DNA from: Candidatus Gastranaerophilales bacterium
GTDB taxonomy: Bacteria > Cyanobacteriota > Vampirovibrionia > Gastranaerophilales > Gastranaerophilaceae
Assembly: GCA_900769355.1 (NCBI GenBank)
Contig: CAAGGG010000040.1
Span: 1 to 10,544, forward strand
DNA length: 10,544 nt
Direction of reading: 5' to 3'
The notes below the pieces were generated by a model. The model was not told the origin of the DNA and searched no databases. It saw nothing but the letters and a program-made list of their open reading frames with translations. Both the position numbers and the translations under genes were made by a program. Position 1 is the first letter of the stretch; each line of letters begins with the position of its first letter. Below are positions 1 to 6,466 of this stretch, one piece after another.

Positions 1-1
1 A

Positions 2-1549
2 AAAGGCAGAAACGATATTCTTGAAAAGAAATACGGGGCACCTCAAATCGTTAACGATGGCGTTACTATTGCAAAAGAAATTGAACTTAAAGACGGTCTT
101 GAAAATGCGGGAGCTCAACTTCTAAAAGAAGTTTCATCTAAAACAAATGATGTTGCAGGTGATGGTACAACAACCGCTTCTGTATTGGCACAAGCAATCG
201 TTAGAGAAGGCTTGAAAAACTTGACAGCAGGTGCAAACCCTATGTCTATGAAACGTGGTATTGATAAAGCTGTTGAAATTTCTGTAAAAGAAATTAAAGA
301 TATGTCAAGACCTGTTAATACAAAAGAAGAAATTGCACAAGTAGCTGCAATTTCTGCCGGTAACAACAAAGAAATCGGTGAACTTATCGCAGAAGCAATG
401 GAAAAAGTTGGACACGACGGCGTTATCACTGTTGAAGAAAGTAAATCTTTCGGAACTAACTTGAAAGTTGTTGAAGGTATGCAATTTGACAAAGGTTATT
501 TGTCACCATACTTTGTAACTGACCCTGAAAGAATGGAAGCTGTTTTGGAAGACGCTTACGTATTCTGTTGCAACAAGAAAATCAACTTGATTTCAGATAT
601 GGTTCCATTGTTGGAACAAGTTGCTCGTGATGGCAAATCTTTGTTGTTGATAGCAGAAGATGTTGAAGGTGAAGCTCTTGCTACATTGGTTGTAAATACA
701 ATGAGAAAAGTTTTGAGAGCAGTTGCTGTAAAAGCTCCTGGATTTGGCGACAGAAGAAAAGCTATGCTTGAAGATATCGCAATTTTGACAGGTGGCGAAA
801 TGTTCACAGAAGAACTTGGCATCAAACTTGAAAACGTAACAACTCAAATGCTTGGTAAAGCAAAACGTGTAACAGTTACAAAAGACGAAACTACAATTGT
901 TGTAGGAGATGAAACAAAAGACGCTGTTCAAGACAGAGTAAGATTAATCAGAAAACAAATTGAAGCTTCTGATTCTGAATACGATAGAGAAAAACTTCAA
1001 GAACGTGTTGCAAAACTTTCTGGCGGCGTAGCTGTAATCGAAGTTGGTGCTGCTTCAGAAGTTGAATTGAAAGAAAGAAAATTGAGAATTGAAGATGCGT
1101 TGAACGCAACTCGTGCCGCTAACGAAGAAGGTATTGTTCCTGGTGGTGGCGTTGCACTTGTTAGAGTTCAACAAAAATTGTCTAAGATGATTGAAACAAC
1201 TCATTTTGATTCTGATGATGAAAAAATTGGGTTCAAAATCTTGACAGCAGCTCTTGATGTCCCTTTAAGATCAATTGCTTATAACTCAGGTGCTAAGGCT
1301 GATGTTGTAATCGATACAGTAATGTCACATGATGCAGCTTATGGTTACGATGCATTGAATAATGAATATGTTGATATGTTCAAATCAGGTATCGTAGACC
1401 CTGCCAAAGTTACTCGTTCAGCTTTGGAAAATGCAGCATCAGTAGGATCTATGTTGTTAACAACAGAGGCTGCTGTAATTGATATTCCGGAAGAAAAACC
1501 TGAAATGCCGGCTATGCCACAAGGTATGGGCGGAATGGGCGGATTTTAA
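2..1549 (+). CDS. groEL: Chaperonin GroEL (Hsp60), 5' truncated by window edge
   Basis: This gene encodes the large subunit of the ATP-driven GroEL/GroES folding chamber in the cytoplasm. The frame is open from base 2, where the first residues read KGRNDILEKKYGAP; these match E. coli GroEL from about residue 34, so about 33 residues and the start codon lie outside the window. 515 residues are visible. The ATP-site motif DGTTTA is at visible residues 54-59 (Asp equivalent to E. coli D87). The second conserved nucleotide-site region, LNATRAANEEGIVPGGG, is also present. The C-terminus is a short Gly/Met tail (QGMGGMGGF), the usual GroEL ending. One oddity is a Cys-Cys pair in the segment YVFCCNKKINLI, where most GroELs have an acidic residue and no cysteine. 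A TTG within the gene at base 185 is an internal Leu codon, not a start. groES would be expected upstream, outside the window. Identification is certain from sequence. Confidence 0.98.
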   Translation, partial: KGRNDILEKKYGAPQIVNDGVTIAKEIELKDGLENAGAQLLKEVSSKTNDVAGDGTTTASVLAQAIVREGLKNLTAGANPMSMKRGIDKAVEISVKEIKDMSRPVNTKEEIAQVAAISAGNNKEIGELIAEAMEKVGHDGVITVEESKSFGTNLKVVEGMQFDKGYLSPYFVTDPERMEAVLEDAYVFCCNKKINLISDMVPLLEQVARDGKSLLLIAEDVEGEALATLVVNTMRKVLRAVAVKAPGFGDRRKAMLEDIAILTGGEMFTEELGIKLENVTTQMLGKAKRVTVTKDETTIVVGDETKDAVQDRVRLIRKQIEASDSEYDREKLQERVAKLSGGVAVIEVGAASEVELKERKLRIEDALNATRAANEEGIVPGGGVALVRVQQKLSKMIETTHFDSDDEKIGFKILTAALDVPLRSIAYNSGAKADVVIDTVMSHDAAYGYDALNNEYVDMFKSGIVDPAKVTRSALENAASVGSMLLTTEAAVIDIPEEKPEMPAMPQGMGGMGGF

Positions 1550-1561
1550 TCCGAAAAATAA

Positions 1562-1620
1562 CATTCTGAGAAATACATGGGTTCTTTGATAAGATTCTTC
1601 GTTAAACGCTCAGAATGACG
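1562..1620. repeat. Intergenic inverted repeat, family A copy 1
   Basis: CATTCTGAG (1562-1570) is matched by its exact reverse complement CTCAGAATG (1609-1617), and the right arm continues GACG. The inner part contains GATTCTTCG before the right arm. A second copy with the same ends is at 7161-7252. The element lies between the groEL stop and the terminator. The ends resemble a GTCATTCTGAG/CTCAGAATGAC intergenic repeat that I recall from many bacterial genomes; that recollection is not checked here. Confidence 0.6.
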
Positions 1621-1627
1621 AAACATT

Positions 1628-1663
1628 AAAAACGCCGCAATCTTTATAGATTGCGGCGTTTTT
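1628..1663. terminator. Bidirectional intrinsic terminator between groEL and the convergent 397-aa gene
   Basis: A perfect 15-bp stem is formed by AAAAACGCCGCAATC (1628-1642) and GATTGCGGCGTTTTT (1649-1663), with a TTTATA loop. The G+C-rich core is flanked by A on the left and T on the right, so either strand gives a hairpin followed by U residues. It sits 78 bases after the groEL stop and 10 bases after the stop of the leftward gene, serving both. Confidence 0.93.
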
Positions 1664-1673
1664 GTTATCTTTT

Positions 1674-2867
1674 TTATTCAAAGAATTGTTGCATTTCATC
1701 TAGTGAATATGATGCCCCATTAGGTCCATCAAAGACAAGTCCGTGTGCTTCATATCTCGCGGAGAATGTTTCTCCATTGATTGTAACATTTTGTCCATTT
1801 CGCATACTGCTCAAGTCGCTGTATTCAACTTCCTGTTCATTTGTTTGAACTGTGTTTTGCGTAGTTGGGGTACTTGTTTGTGGTGCTGCTTTAGGTTGCG
1901 TTTGTGGTGTTGGTTGAGTAGGCGCGGCAGTCGTAGAGTATCCTCTAGCATTTCTTACGGTATTTGCCTGTTCTTCATTTAGAATGTCTGCAGTGCTTTC
2001 TTGAATTGTGGTTGTCGGTGTGCTTGTTGAAGTAGGTGTCTGGATTGGACTTGGAGTTTGTGTAGCGGTTGTTGATTTGTTCTGCTTAACCAATGCCCAA
2101 GCTTGCTTAGGAGCCAAAGTTCCTTGTGGAGATTTAAACATAAGTTGTGCTTCTCCGCCAATTTCAACATAAAAAGGTTTTAGGTCTGCCGGAATTTCTT
2201 CTTTTTCTCCAAGCCCAAGAACGCTTTTTACTTCTGCTTCAAATTTGCTTTTGGTTTGATATGTGTTTTTGCCTACCGTTGTCATAGTAACAAGTTCTTC
2301 GCCTCTTGTTCCATCTTTGTTTACAAGATAGCGAGTTTTTTGCCCATTATCATTTTGCCAGATTTCTATCGTTTGTTTTTGGCCGTCAACATAGCGTGTA
2401 AGCTGTTTCCCGGTAGCAAAAAGCGGTTGTTCTTCAGGAGCTTTAACGGTAGTAGCATCAGGAGATAAAGTCCTTATTTCAACACTATCAGCTTCTTCTT
2501 TTATTGCTTTTTTAGGAGCTTCAACAGTTGGATTGCTAGTTGTTATTGGTGTTGGTGCTACCGTGGAGTTAGATGTTCCGTTTAATGCGTTATTTATTAA
2601 TTGTTTGATTTTAGAAAGAGTTGTATTATCTAGTGATATTTTTTCATTTTCTTGTACATTCCAACCTTTAAAGTCTTTTGAGGCAGAGTTGTATTGGGTG
2701 TCTGCTTTCTTAAATTTTGTTTTATTATTATTGTCATTTTTTATTTCTGTTAAAACCTGTGACCAGATATCAGTACTAATTTTTTTTGATTGGTTTGTTA
2801 GCCCAAGCTGTTGTACAATCGCTTGGGTAATTCCCTGACCTCTGCCAATGGTTATTTGTGTTGACAT
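1674..2867 (-). CDS. Hypothetical Thr/Pro/Gln-rich protein with possible LysM-like N-terminus
   Basis: This is a 397-residue protein of unknown function. The start at 2867 (MSTQITIGRG) is chosen because AAGGAGAG lies 4-6 bases upstream; the frame stays open further upstream but without a ribosome site. There is no signal peptide, membrane segment or cysteine. Residues 1-25 (ITIGRGQGITQAIVQQLGL) have the spacing of a LysM-type beta-strand plus helix (hydrophobic-x-hydrophobic, G, then an amphipathic helix ending LGL); this is a weak inference. Residues 30-95 are charged and Asn/Lys-rich, 150-260 look like a compact domain (TRYVDGQKQTIEIWQND and following), 262-345 are a low-complexity Thr/Pro/Gln linker, and 346-397 form a small acidic C-terminal domain (NGQNVTINGETFSARYEAHG). 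The modular domain-linker-domain layout suggests an extended or surface-associated protein, but export is not supported by a signal. It is probably lineage-restricted and transcribed alone. Confidence 0.85.
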   Translation of the reverse strand: MSTQITIGRGQGITQAIVQQLGLTNQSKKISTDIWSQVLTEIKNDNNNKTKFKKADTQYNSASKDFKGWNVQENEKISLDNTTLSKIKQLINNALNGTSNSTVAPTPITTSNPTVEAPKKAIKEEADSVEIRTLSPDATTVKAPEEQPLFATGKQLTRYVDGQKQTIEIWQNDNGQKTRYLVNKDGTRGEELVTMTTVGKNTYQTKSKFEAEVKSVLGLGEKEEIPADLKPFYVEIGGEAQLMFKSPQGTLAPKQAWALVKQNKSTTATQTPSPIQTPTSTSTPTTTIQESTADILNEEQANTVRNARGYSTTAAPTQPTPQTQPKAAPQTSTPTTQNTVQTNEQEVEYSDLSSMRNGQNVTINGETFSARYEAHGLVFDGPNGASYSLDEMQQFFE

Positions 2868-2889
2868 CTCGCTCTCCTTGTATGCTTCT

Positions 2890-2917
2890 CTTATATATAA
2901 ATAAAAACATTTGTGAA
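2890..2917 (-). promoter_or_regulatory. Putative sigma-70 promoter of the 397-aa protein gene
   Basis: On the minus strand, TTCACA (2917-2912) and TATAAG (2895-2890) are separated by 16 bases, a reasonable -35/-10 pair. Transcription would start near 2883, giving a leader of about 16 bases that contains the AAGGAGAG ribosome site. A weaker alternative is TTGAAA (2930-2925) with TTTTAT. Confidence 0.45.
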
Positions 2918-2948
2918 GTAAGAATTTCAAAAAGTGAAATTGCTCTTC

Positions 2949-2958
2949 GGGGGGGGGG
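2949..2958. repeat. Homopolymer tract of ten G
   Basis: Ten consecutive G occur in an otherwise AT-rich intergenic region, about 32 bases upstream of the proposed -35 element of the leftward 397-aa gene. Long G/C homopolymers are known slipped-strand (phase variation) sites in other bacteria. Whether this one varies cannot be told from a single sequence, and it could also be a length error in the assembly. Confidence 0.9.
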
Positions 2959-3095
2959 CAATGCCTCAAACTTACACTACGCAAGGGAAAGAGTTACTTT
3001 TAGAATTTTACAAAAGTTTACAATAAATGTAAATATGGAGCGTGAGTAATTGATATTTGTAATTTATCTATAACCTTTAAGCTGTGATTTTCTTC

Positions 3096-4019
3096 TTATT
3101 CTGCAAACAATATACTTGAAAGGTATCTTTCACCTGTGTCCGGCAAAATGGCAACTATCAATTTACCTTTGTTTTCTTCTTTTTTACCTTCTTCAAGTGC
3201 TGCAAACATTGAGGCACCAGATGAAATTCCACATAAAATCCCTTCTTTTTTAGCAAGAAGTCGTGCTGTATCTATTGCATCTTCGTCTTTTACTGGAATA
3301 ATCTCATCAACTACGTTTTTATCAAAGTTTTTAGGTACAAAGTTTGCGCCAATTCCTTGAATTCCGTGTCCGGAAGCTTGCTTCCCCGCTAAAACTTGCG
3401 ACTTGTACGGTTCAACAGCAATAATTTTTATATTCGGATTTTTCTTTTTTAAATTTCGCCCGATTCCGGAAATAGTTCCGCCGGTGCCGACTCCGGCAAT
3501 AACTACGTCAACTTTGCCGTCTGTATCTTTCCAAATCTCTTCTGCAGTTGTTTTCTCATGAATTTCAGGGTTTGCAGGGTTGTCAAATTGCATCGGAACA
3601 AATGAATTTGCGATTTCTTTGCTCAATTCAACGGCTTTATCAACAGCACCTTTCATGCCTTTTGTGCCTTCTGTCAAAACAAGTTCTGCACCGTAAGCAC
3701 TCATAAGTTTACGACGTTCAACGCTCATTGTTTCAGGCATTGTAAAAATCACCCTATACCCCTTAACAGCGCATGCAAGTGCCAATCCAACCCCCATATT
3801 GCCGCTTGTAGGTTCAATTATAACTGTATCTTTATTGATAAGTCCTTGTTTTTCTGCAGCTTCAATCATATTAAGTGCCGGTCTGTCTTTGATAGAACCG
3901 GCAGGGTTAAAACTTTCTACTTTGGCAACAATTTGCCCTTTTTTAGACTTGTTAAGTTTATTTATCTTTACAAGCGGAGTGTTGCCGATTAGCTCCAATA
4001 TATTGTTTTTAATTTCCAT
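3096..4019 (-). CDS. cysK: Cysteine synthase (O-acetylserine sulfhydrylase), PLP-dependent
   Basis: This enzyme makes L-cysteine from O-acetyl-L-serine and sulfide in the cytoplasm, the last step of sulfur assimilation. The 307-residue length is normal for CysK. Visible family motifs are IGNTPLVKI (11-19), the PLP-lysine motif NPAGSIKDRPA with Lys44, the substrate loop TSGNMG (71-76; usually TSGNTG), the phosphate-binding loop GVGTGGT (176-182), and GISSGA (264-269), which contacts the PLP ring. The start at 4019 (MEIKNNILELIG) fits the family N-terminus and has AGAGGTGA about 6 bases upstream; an in-frame extension to 4139 would run through the promoter and a repeat, so it is rejected. The gene appears monocistronic with its own promoter. 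No cysE or T-box leader is adjacent. I see no clear terminator after the stop. A cystathionine beta-synthase-like or O-phosphoserine-using variant cannot be excluded from motifs alone, but CysK is by far the best fit. Confidence 0.96.
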   Translation of the reverse strand: MEIKNNILELIGNTPLVKINKLNKSKKGQIVAKVESFNPAGSIKDRPALNMIEAAEKQGLINKDTVIIEPTSGNMGVGLALACAVKGYRVIFTMPETMSVERRKLMSAYGAELVLTEGTKGMKGAVDKAVELSKEIANSFVPMQFDNPANPEIHEKTTAEEIWKDTDGKVDVVIAGVGTGGTISGIGRNLKKKNPNIKIIAVEPYKSQVLAGKQASGHGIQGIGANFVPKNFDKNVVDEIIPVKDEDAIDTARLLAKKEGILCGISSGASMFAALEEGKKEENKGKLIVAILPDTGERYLSSILFAE

Positions 4020-4041
4020 TATATTCACCTCTTTGGGTGAA

Positions 4042-4050
4042 ATTATAGCA
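4042..4050 (-). promoter_or_regulatory. Extended -10 promoter of cysK
   Basis: The minus strand reads TGCTATAAT (4050-4042), a perfect -10 with the TGn extension. The -35 position (TTATTT, 17 bases further) is weak, as expected for an extended -10 promoter. Transcription would begin near 4035, leaving a leader of roughly 16 bases with the ribosome site. Confidence 0.65.
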
Positions 4051-4067
4051 TATAAATAAAAAGTAAA

Positions 4068-4185
4068 TAAGTGAATAAGAACTAAGCTAATAAATTCATT
4101 TCGTTCACTATTTTTGGTGATTTCTTTGGTGCAAAGCACCCGAAAAGCACTTATTCTCTTATTGCCTTATTCACCTATTCACTTA
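4068..4185. repeat. Intergenic inverted repeat, family B copy 1 (GTGAATA type)
   Basis: The outer arms TAAGTGAATA (4068-4077) and TATTCACTTA (4176-4185) are perfect reverse complements, and the right arm carries extra TTATTC/CTATTC units. Inside is a small hairpin, GGTGC-AAA-GCACC (4128-4140). Total length is about 118 bp, similar to the other copy at 9133-9245. It fills the gap between the exported CxC protein gene and cysK, and its left end touches the -35 region of cysK. Confidence 0.6.
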
Positions 4186-4202
4186 ATTAAATTAAAAAAT
4201 TA

Positions 4203-4787
4203 TTAATCTTCCGGTGGGGGACAAGGTCCTTCATGTCTTGGACTGTTTGGTCCAAAAGCAGGGTGCCCGCCTTTTTTATGTTCTTTTTCAAACTTTTTGC
4301 GGCCTTCATCTTTCATTTTTTTCAATTCTTTCAACTGTTTTGATGTTAGAATTGATTCAAATTCTTTCATATTCTGCATTCTAAGTTCATGAATACCTCG
4401 TTTAAGGGCTCCGATTTCTTTATGCAATTGTTCGATTTGAGCTTGTTTGTCGCGTTCTAACAATTTAGATCTTTTAATTCCTTCAATCTCGCCCTTTTTC
4501 TCTTTAAGTTTTGCCATAAGCGGTTGCATTTGCTCAAACCCTTTTTTGCGAATTGCTTCAGCTTTTGCTTTTTGCTCGTCAGTTAATTTTAGACGTTTTT
4601 CAAATTCTGCATTGCGTTTTGCAAAATCAGGTCCTTTGGGTGGTTTTTTGCAGTTGCATGGTGCTTGTTTGCCACAATTACAATTTGGTTTCCCGCAGTT
4701 GCAAGGAGCTTTTGAATCTTCTGCGAATGATGCAGTTGCTGTTGCAAAAACCAACAGTGCTGCCATAACTAATGATTTTTTTAACAT
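4203..4787 (-). CDS. Exported CpxP/Spy/CnrX-like (LTxxQ) protein with three CxC pairs
   Basis: This 194-residue protein is probably periplasmic and metal- or stress-responsive. Residues 1-22 are a signal peptide (MLKKSLVMAALLV..., likely cut after ASFA). Residues 29-46 hold three CNC pairs (C29/C31, C36/C38, C44/C46) separated by GKPN and GKQAP, a likely soft-metal or redox site. Residues 58-170 are highly charged and helical with two LTxxQ-type motifs, LTDEQ (68-72) and LTSKQ (147-151), the hallmark of the CpxP/Spy/ZraP/CnrX helical-hairpin family. The tail is rich in Lys, Gly, Pro and His and ends with a seventh Cys (C189). AAAGGAT lies 7 bases before ATG. It starts 18 bases after the sigma-factor stop, so it is the third gene of the operon and the likely sensor or output of that switch. 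The family fold is inferred from LTxxQ pairs and helix pattern; the metal role is inferred from CxC and context. It could instead be a general envelope chaperone. Confidence 0.88.
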   Translation of the reverse strand: MLKKSLVMAALLVFATATASFAEDSKAPCNCGKPNCNCGKQAPCNCKKPPKGPDFAKRNAEFEKRLKLTDEQKAKAEAIRKKGFEQMQPLMAKLKEKKGEIEGIKRSKLLERDKQAQIEQLHKEIGALKRGIHELRMQNMKEFESILTSKQLKELKKMKDEGRKKFEKEHKKGGHPAFGPNSPRHEGPCPPPED

Positions 4788-4805
4788 GTAATATCCTTTC
4801 TTTTT

Positions 4806-5303
4806 TTATAATAAATCTTTTAACAAGTTTGCTAATTCTTTTTTTGCATTATACAATCTTGATTTTATTGTGCCGACAGGACATTTTAGTTTAAATGCAG
4901 CTTCTTCATACGTGTAACCGTAGATTTCACAAAGCATTACAACCTCTCTAAACTTTGGCTTGAGCGAGTCTATAGCCTCTGTTATTTGTCTTTGTCTGTC
5001 GTTTGAAATTACTCTGAGCTCAGGAGTCGATTTCTTGTCTTTGATTGTGTTTAAAATTTCATCGTCGCTTGTTAGTGCGTCTTGATTACGTTTTTGAACC
5101 GATTTTAGGTAATCCTTTGACACATTTTTGGCAATAGTATTTATCCAGCTCTTAAAACTCCCTTGTTCATTATATCTTTCAGAGTTTTTCCAAACTTTTA
5201 CAAATACCTCTTGCTCTAAATCTTCATTTGTTTCTTTTGTAATCAGTCTTATAATACTTCTTACATTATTTTGATTATTTTTTATAATCTCTTTGAAATT
5301 CAT
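4806..5303 (-). CDS. ECF (extracytoplasmic function) RNA polymerase sigma factor
   Basis: This 165-residue sigma-70 family protein directs RNA polymerase to a small regulon. Region 2 is visible at about residues 10-72 (EDLEQEVFVKVWKNSERY, then SFKSWINTIAKNVSKDYLK, the -10 recognition part). Region 4 is at about 109-162 (AIDSLKPKFREVVMLCEIYGYTYEEAAFKLKCPVGTIKSRLYNAKKEL), with the helix-turn-helix GTIKSRLYNAKKEL that reads the -35. No region 1.1 or region 3 is present, and length is normal for ECF sigmas. ATG is 3 bases after the stop of the anti-sigma gene, with GGTGGA overlapping the end of that gene, so translation is probably coupled. Having the anti-sigma gene first is the less common order; it occurs in cnrYXH. 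The GAAC/CGTTCTA promoter upstream of the operon is likely its own target. Confidence 0.95.
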   Translation of the reverse strand: MNFKEIIKNNQNNVRSIIRLITKETNEDLEQEVFVKVWKNSERYNEQGSFKSWINTIAKNVSKDYLKSVQKRNQDALTSDDEILNTIKDKKSTPELRVISNDRQRQITEAIDSLKPKFREVVMLCEIYGYTYEEAAFKLKCPVGTIKSRLYNAKKELANLLKDLL

Positions 5304-5306
5304 TAA

Positions 5307-5651
5307 TTATTCCACCATTAATAAACCATACGAATCAACAGGAAAACCGAAATCATCGGCACTTAACGTTGTTCCGTATTTAATGATATCAGAAACATTG
5401 GAATTAAGGTTTACAACTCCCAAAACTGTTCCGCTAAACAGAATTGCAAATACGGCACATGCCATTCTTAATTTTGCAGCTGCTTTGCGTTTTTTTGTGT
5501 AATATGGTTTTACCTCTTTTAAAAGGTTTGAAACTTTATCCATCTGTTCTTGTTCTCTGCGGCAATCTTCGCATTCTGCAATGTGCTTTTTAAGCATTTC
5601 TTCATTTCCAAATGTAAATACAGCTTCATATTTTTTGCATCTGTCTGTCAT
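5307..5651 (-). CDS. Membrane anti-sigma factor with HxxxCxxC zinc-binding motif
   Basis: This 114-residue protein is the predicted partner and inhibitor of the ECF sigma encoded next to it. The cytoplasmic N-terminus holds H23-AEC27-ED-C30 (pattern HxxxCxxC), the signature of zinc-binding anti-sigma (ZAS) domains; Cys5 may be the fourth ligand. A charged stretch (KKRKAAAKLR) precedes one membrane segment at about 64-82 (ACAVFAILFSGTVLGVV), leaving a short outer tail of about 32 residues (NSNVSDIIKYG...). The tail is too short for a folded sensor domain, so sensing may fall to a separate periplasmic partner such as the CxC/LTxxQ protein two genes downstream. AGAGG lies 8 bases before ATG. It is the first gene of the operon. 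Confidence 0.88.
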   Translation of the reverse strand: MTDRCKKYEAVFTFGNEEMLKKHIAECEDCRREQEQMDKVSNLLKEVKPYYTKKRKAAAKLRMACAVFAILFSGTVLGVVNLNSNVSDIIKYGTTLSADDFGFPVDSYGLLMVE

Positions 5652-5671
5652 TTTATTAACCTCTATACTTA

Positions 5672-5699
5672 TAGAACGATAGAAAAATAAAAAAGTTCA
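5672..5699 (-). promoter_or_regulatory. Putative ECF-sigma promoter of the anti-sigma/sigma/CxC-protein operon
   Basis: On the minus strand TGAACTT (5699-5693) is followed after 14 bases by CGTTCTA (5678-5672). GAACTT with a CGTT/GTC-type -10 at this spacing matches the general ECF promoter pattern (for example GGAACTT-N15/16-GTCTAA for E. coli sigma-E). A T-rich spacer separates the boxes. The anti-sigma ATG is about 20 bases downstream of the -10. The same bases contain GAAC-N17-GTTC as an inverted repeat, so a reading toward the rightward genes is also conceivable. Confidence 0.6.
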
Positions 5700-5742
5700 T
5701 TTGCGAAAAAAGTTTTTTCATTTTATTATTACAAATGGTTAA

Positions 5743-5779
5743 TATACTAGCAAAAATTTTTATTTACAGTTTTTACTAG
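5743..5779 (+). promoter_or_regulatory. Possible -10 and leader hairpin of the paralogous membrane pair
   Basis: TATACT (5743-5748) is a fair -10, but no good -35 is seen 16-18 bases before it. Just downstream, CTAGCAAAAA (5747-5756) can pair with TTTTTACTAG (5770-5779) with one mismatch, giving an AT-rich hairpin in the leader. The ribosome site before 5798 is weak (GGGA at 5783-5786). Low confidence. Confidence 0.25.
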
Positions 5780-5797
5780 CTTGGGAAAAAATAATAA

Positions 5798-6466
5798 ATG
5801 GCTAATTTTAATACAATAAAAAATATATGTAAAAAATTGGGCGAAAATAATAAACCGACGTATGTTGTAATGTCAATTGCGGCAGTAAAAGGTATTTGCA
5901 GACCGACATTCACTATGATGGATAAAAAAGAAAAGCCCGAAACGAAAAAATATACAGCTTTAAGAGAAGGTTTGACAGAAGTAATTGCTATTCCTGTTTA
6001 CTGGGGTTGTGGAGAGATTGCAGCTAAGTTCGGTAAATATGTAGTTTCAAAAGGCATGGATAAAAAACTTGCAGAGTTTGAGGCGAAAGGGGAAAAATAT
6101 ACTCCTGAAGTTAAAGAAGCTATGAAAAATGCTTCAATCAAAAAAGGTCAAACAGGTTTGATGTTTATTGGTGTTTGTACAGCTGCTTTGTTTGTAATTC
6201 CGGCTGTATGTTCCGCTGTTATTAAACCTATTATGAATGCAATTGGACTCAAAGCACCAGATGATAATAAAAAAGCTAAATCAGGCGATAAAAAGTTGGA
6301 TATTACAGAAGGTGTAAAACAGGAGCAACCTGTGAATGTTGCACAAGCTGTTCAAAAAGTTCAAGCTCCTCAACCACTTCAACAACCCGTAAAACCAATT
6401 GAAAAGCCACAAATGCAAACCTTGTTTAACGGTTCTGCATCAGGCATGAAAGTAGGTGGCTTATGA
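5798..6466 (+). CDS. Hypothetical membrane protein, paralog 1 (RPxF-DK-TKKY family)
   Basis: This 222-residue protein is of no family I recognise. A conserved block at 33-57 (ICRPTFTMMDKKEKPETKKY and on) is followed by a hydrophobic helix at about 58-76, a Lys/Glu-rich middle with a YTPEVKEAM stretch, a clear membrane segment at about 119-143 (GLMFIGVCTAALFVIPAVC), and a disordered Gln/Pro/Lys tail from 153. There is no cleavable signal peptide. The downstream protein has the same order of elements, so the two arose by duplication. The genes overlap by 4 bases (ATGA). It diverges from the ECF operon, with a 146-base gap. Confidence 0.85.
   Translation: MANFNTIKNICKKLGENNKPTYVVMSIAAVKGICRPTFTMMDKKEKPETKKYTALREGLTEVIAIPVYWGCGEIAAKFGKYVVSKGMDKKLAEFEAKGEKYTPEVKEAMKNASIKKGQTGLMFIGVCTAALFVIPAVCSAVIKPIMNAIGLKAPDDNKKAKSGDKKLDITEGVKQEQPVNVAQAVQKVQAPQPLQQPVKPIEKPQMQTLFNGSASGMKVGGL

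Noticed and set aside
115..931. Antisense open frames inside groEL (115-492, 556-825, 593-931)
   Set aside because: They are shadows of a highly conserved gene, with no ribosome sites and low-complexity translations.
2868..2984. N-terminal extension of the 397-aa protein (39 more codons, through the G-tract)
   Set aside because: No ribosome site is found at the upstream ATG, the extension has an unlikely sequence (HCPPPEEQFHF), and it would contain the predicted promoter; AAGGAGAG fits the start at 2867.
4024..4041. Hairpin TTCACC/GGTGAA that would hide the cysK ribosome site
   Set aside because: The predicted transcription start near 4035 leaves the upstream arm out of the mRNA, so the hairpin probably does not form.
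4020..4139. N-terminal extension of cysK (40 more codons)
   Set aside because: It runs through the extended -10 promoter and an inverted repeat; CysK proteins begin near the MEIKNNILELIG segment, which has its own ribosome site.
4128..4140. GGTGC-AAA-GCACC hairpin as terminator of the ECF operon
   Set aside because: No U-tract follows on either strand.
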